Shown in pieces: positions 61,912 through 64,000 of a stretch of DNA of 64,000 bases. The stretch is from Candidatus Scybalocola faecavium (GTDB taxonomy: Bacteria; Bacillota; Clostridia; Lachnospirales; Lachnospiraceae). The translations under genes were made by a program, and so were the position numbers. The notes under the pieces are model-generated. The model saw nothing but the letters and a program-made list of their open reading frames with translations, was not told the origin of the DNA and searched no databases. Location of the stretch: positions 180,153 through 244,152 of the forward strand of contig DVFP01000013.1 of the NCBI GenBank assembly GCA_018713145.1, read 5' to 3'. Position 1 is the first letter of the stretch, and each line of letters starts with the position of its first letter.

Positions 61912-62852
61912 GTAAGCCAGGTGTGAAGGGCGGCTGTGTCCTGTGTCCCAGAAGCTGTCATGTTGATCGGGAGACCGGCCTTGGATTTTGCCATATGGGC
62001 CGGACGCTCCGGATCGCCCGGGCTGCTCTGCATATGTGGGAGGAGCCCTGCATTTCAGGAAATGCCGGATCCGGCACTGTCTTTTTTTCCGGCTGTACCC
62101 TCAGATGTGTATTTTGCCAGAATCACCAAATTTCAACAGAAGGCTGCGGCTATGAGATTTCTGTACATCGGTTAGCTGAAATTTTCCTTGAACTTCAGTC
62201 CCAGGGCGCTTGGAATATAAATCTGGTGACACCGACCCATTTTGTTCCCCAGATCATCCAGGCGTTGAAGCTGAGCCGGGAAAATGGCCTGAAACTTCCT
62301 ATTGTATATAACACCAGCGGGTATGAAACAGTGGATACTTTAAAAATGCTGGAAGGCTATGTGGATATTTATCTTCCGGACTTTAAATATACAGATCCGG
62401 CCCTGGCAGAAAAATATTCTAAAGCAGCCGATTATTTCTCTGTTGCCGCTGCCGCCTTAAAGGAAATGGTGCGCCAGGTTCCAACAGCCATGTTTCAGGG
62501 GGAGCGTATGGTGAAGGGAGTTATCGTGCGCCATCTGCTTTTGCCCGGATGCCTTTTAGATTCTAAGAGGGTGGTTCGGTATTTATATGAAACCTGGGGA
62601 GATCAGATTTATATGAGCCTGATGAATCAGTATACACCTTTGCCGGGCATTGAGAAAGATTTCCCGGAACTTGCCTGCAAAGTCAAAAGAAAGTCTTATG
62701 AAAAGCTGATTGACTTTGCCCTGGAACTGGGGGTGAAAAATGCCTTTATCCAGGAGGGTGAGACGGCTAAGGAAAGCTTTATCCCGGATTTTAACGGCTC
62801 CGGGGTTTATGAAAAAGCTGTGGAGGCGGTTAAAAGTCCAGACCAACGGTGA
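61908..62852 (+). CDS. Radical SAM protein, PflA-like
   Basis: A 314-residue 4Fe-4S protein. The radical SAM cluster CxxxCxxC is in SGCTLRCVFCQNH near residue 61, preceded by a second cysteine set (CVLCPRSCHVDRETGLGFCH) at the N-terminus. This arrangement is that of uncharacterised pyruvate-formate-lyase-activating-enzyme-like proteins. The substrate is unknown. Start overlaps truA stop (ATGA). Confidence 0.88.
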   Translation: MSKPGVKGGCVLCPRSCHVDRETGLGFCHMGRTLRIARAALHMWEEPCISGNAGSGTVFFSGCTLRCVFCQNHQISTEGCGYEISVHRLAEIFLELQSQGAWNINLVTPTHFVPQIIQALKLSRENGLKLPIVYNTSGYETVDTLKMLEGYVDIYLPDFKYTDPALAEKYSKAADYFSVAAAALKEMVRQVPTAMFQGERMVKGVIVRHLLLPGCLLDSKRVVRYLYETWGDQIYMSLMNQYTPLPGIEKDFPELACKVKRKSYEKLIDFALELGVKNAFIQEGETAKESFIPDFNGSGVYEKAVEAVKSPDQR

Positions 62853-62917
62853 TTGACGGAAAACCTTTATGTTTCCCGGAAATGTTGGAAAAGTATAAAA
62901 TATTCGTAAATTTTTCC

Positions 62918-62946
62918 TTGACATGCCCCGGGTCATGCCATATAAT
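62918..62946 (+). promoter_or_regulatory. Strong promoter of the rplM-rpsI operon
   Basis: Perfect TTGACA (62918-62923), a 17-bp spacer and perfect TATAAT (62941-62946). Confidence 0.92.
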
Positions 62947-62961
62947 AATTAATTGTGACGA

Positions 62962-63074
62962 TATGTTTATAGATACTGCGTGCCATTAGCCCCGGAGGCA
63001 GTATTTCTATCATATAAGATACAAAGAAACATAGTTTATGCCAAAGAATGGATTTACCATGAGGAGGTTCAATC
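62962..63074 (+). promoter_or_regulatory. rplM leader with hairpin (possible L13 autoregulatory leader)
   Basis: ATACTGC (62973-62979) pairs with GCAGTAT (62998-63004), extended by ATAG/CTAT, in a leader of about 120 nt. Firmicutes rplM genes often carry an L13-binding leader; whether this one matches that structure needs a covariance search. Confidence 0.5.
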
Positions 63075-63509
63075 ATGAAAAGTTATGTGGCAACTGCATC
63101 TTCAATTGAGAGAAAATGGTATGTAGTAGATGCTACCGGACATACATTAGGACGTTTAGCTTCTGAAGTTGCTAAAGTATTAAGAGGTAAAAATAAACCT
63201 ACATTTACACCAAGCATGGATACTGGTGATTATGTAATCGTTATAAATGCAGAAAAGATCAAAGTGACCGGCAAAAAGCTGGATCAGAAGATCTACTACA
63301 ATCATTCCGACTATGTAGGCGGTATGAAAGAGACAACCTTAAGAGAAAAAATGGACAAAAAGCCGGAAGATGTGATTTATCTTGCTGTTAAGGGTATGCT
63401 TCCTAAGGGACCTTTAGGCAGACAGATGATCAAGAAACTCCATGTATATGCCGGAGCAGAGCACGGACACGAAGCTCAGAAACCGGAAGTACTTGAAATC
63501 AACTATTAA
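63075..63509 (+). CDS. rplM: 50S ribosomal protein L13
   Basis: A 144-residue ribosomal protein; [38 protein letters not shown], and [19 protein letters not shown] are typical. It is co-transcribed with rpsI 24 bp downstream. Confidence 0.98.
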   Translation: MKSYVATASSIERKWYVVDATGHTLGRLASEVAKVLRGKNKPTFTPSMDTGDYVIVINAEKIKVTGKKLDQKIYYNHSDYVGGMKETTLREKMDKKPEDVIYLAVKGMLPKGPLGRQMIKKLHVYAGAEHGHEAQKPEVLEINY

Positions 63510-63533
63510 TAAATAGAGAAGGAGAGAATAACC

Positions 63534-63926
63534 GTGGCAGCAGTAAAATATTACGGAACCGGAAGAAGAAAGAAAAGTATTGCCAGAGTATATCTGACAC
63601 CAGGTACAGGTAATATCACCATTAATAAAAGAGATATTGATAATTACTTCGGTCTTGAAACACTGAAGGTTATTGTGCGTCAGCCTCTTGAAGCTACAAG
63701 CACAACAGATAAGTTCGATGTATTAGTAAATGTTCGTGGCGGCGGCTTCACAGGACAGGCAGGCGCTATCCGTCATGGTATTTCCAGAGCTTTATTAAAA
63801 GCTGATGCGGATTACAGACCGACATTAAAGAAAGCTGGTTTCTTAACCCGCGATCCTCGTATGAAGGAAAGAAAGAAATACGGCCTCAAGGCTGCCCGTC
63901 GCGCTCCGCAGTTCAGCAAGCGCTAA
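63534..63926 (+). CDS. rpsI: 30S ribosomal protein S9
   Basis: A 130-residue ribosomal protein starting with GTG after AAGGAGAG. Typical stretches: [56 protein letters not shown] and the C-terminal QFSKR that reaches the P site. Confidence 0.98.
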   Translation: MAAVKYYGTGRRKKSIARVYLTPGTGNITINKRDIDNYFGLETLKVIVRQPLEATSTTDKFDVLVNVRGGGFTGQAGAIRHGISRALLKADADYRPTLKKAGFLTRDPRMKERKKYGLKAARRAPQFSKR

Positions 63927-63945
63927 ACTTTATCAAAAGTGGTCA

Positions 63946-63978
63946 AAAACCCCGGAACTACGCGGTTTCCGGGGTTTT
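63946..63978 (+). terminator. Intrinsic terminator of rplM-rpsI
   Basis: AACCCCGGAA pairs with TTCCGGGGTT around CTACGCGGT, followed by a T-run. Confidence 0.93.
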
Positions 63979-64000
63979 TCCTTTTCAAATGGTTTGACGC

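Overview
The window looks like the chromosome of a Gram-positive, low-to-moderate GC anaerobe of the Clostridia, most likely Lachnospiraceae. This is inferred from the gene orders pyrH-frr-uppS-cdsA-dxr-rseP and ecfA1-ecfA2-ecfT-truA-rplM-rpsI, strong AGGAGG ribosome sites, frequent GTG and TTG starts, a type VII secretion locus of the Firmicutes kind and a ferredoxin-type aldo/keto reductase. No rRNA, tRNA or CRISPR array was seen.

Layout. 0-3.5 kb: cytidine deaminase (cdd), phosphoglucosamine mutase (glmM) and a sugar-binding-like lipoprotein. 3.7-5.7 kb: a divergent pair of unknown genes, one Cys-rich and one with a coiled coil. 5.9-10.0 kb: an ECF sigma factor with a membrane protein, an ABC ATPase and permease and a VanY-type carboxypeptidase, then a MATE transporter. 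11.5-28.6 kb: a type VII secretion (ESX/Yuk) locus on one strand. It holds EssC with FHA and three P-loop domains, a LytTR protein, an unknown protein, a YukD-like protein, an LXG-like small protein, five WXG100 proteins, a PP2C phosphatase, two Ser/Thr kinases, an LXG-like protein with a glycine-rich C-terminus, a DUF4176-like protein and small membrane proteins. EsaA, EssA and EssB are not recognisable, whereas a membrane-spanning active-type kinase with the EssB topology is present. 28.6-31.0 kb: an amidase and an M23 cell-wall hydrolase whose promoter carries a WalR-type box.

31.4-39.4 kb is housekeeping: PHP phosphatase, Nudix hydrolase, rhomboid, then pyrH-frr-uppS-cdsA-dxr-rseP. 39.6-42.7 kb is a LysR regulon in decay. 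Two matching T-N11-A boxes sit before an aldo/keto reductase gene and before a flavodoxin gene, with a truncated second reductase between them. The flavodoxin gene is split by an AT-rich insertion of about 5.6 kb (42.81-48.46 kb) bounded by near-identical 11-bp direct repeats; joining the ends restores the frame. The insertion carries a 955-residue PD-(D/E)XK-nuclease/STAND-NTPase protein, predicted to be an Avs-like antiphage protein, plus recombinase and regulator remnants. A second AT-rich stretch of decayed genes follows to 49.7 kb.

49.8-64 kb: a HAD phosphatase, then on the minus strand an ABC exporter, a dicarboxylate/amino-acid symporter, a class III aminotransferase with a long structured leader, an RpiR regulator and rarA. 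Finally, on the plus strand, come the ECF vitamin transporter operon, truA, a radical SAM protein and rplM-rpsI with a strong promoter and a terminator.

Functionally the two most notable parts are the kinase/phosphatase/FHA-equipped secretion locus and the defence-type insertion inside flavodoxin. All functions are read from motifs by eye; no database search was possible.
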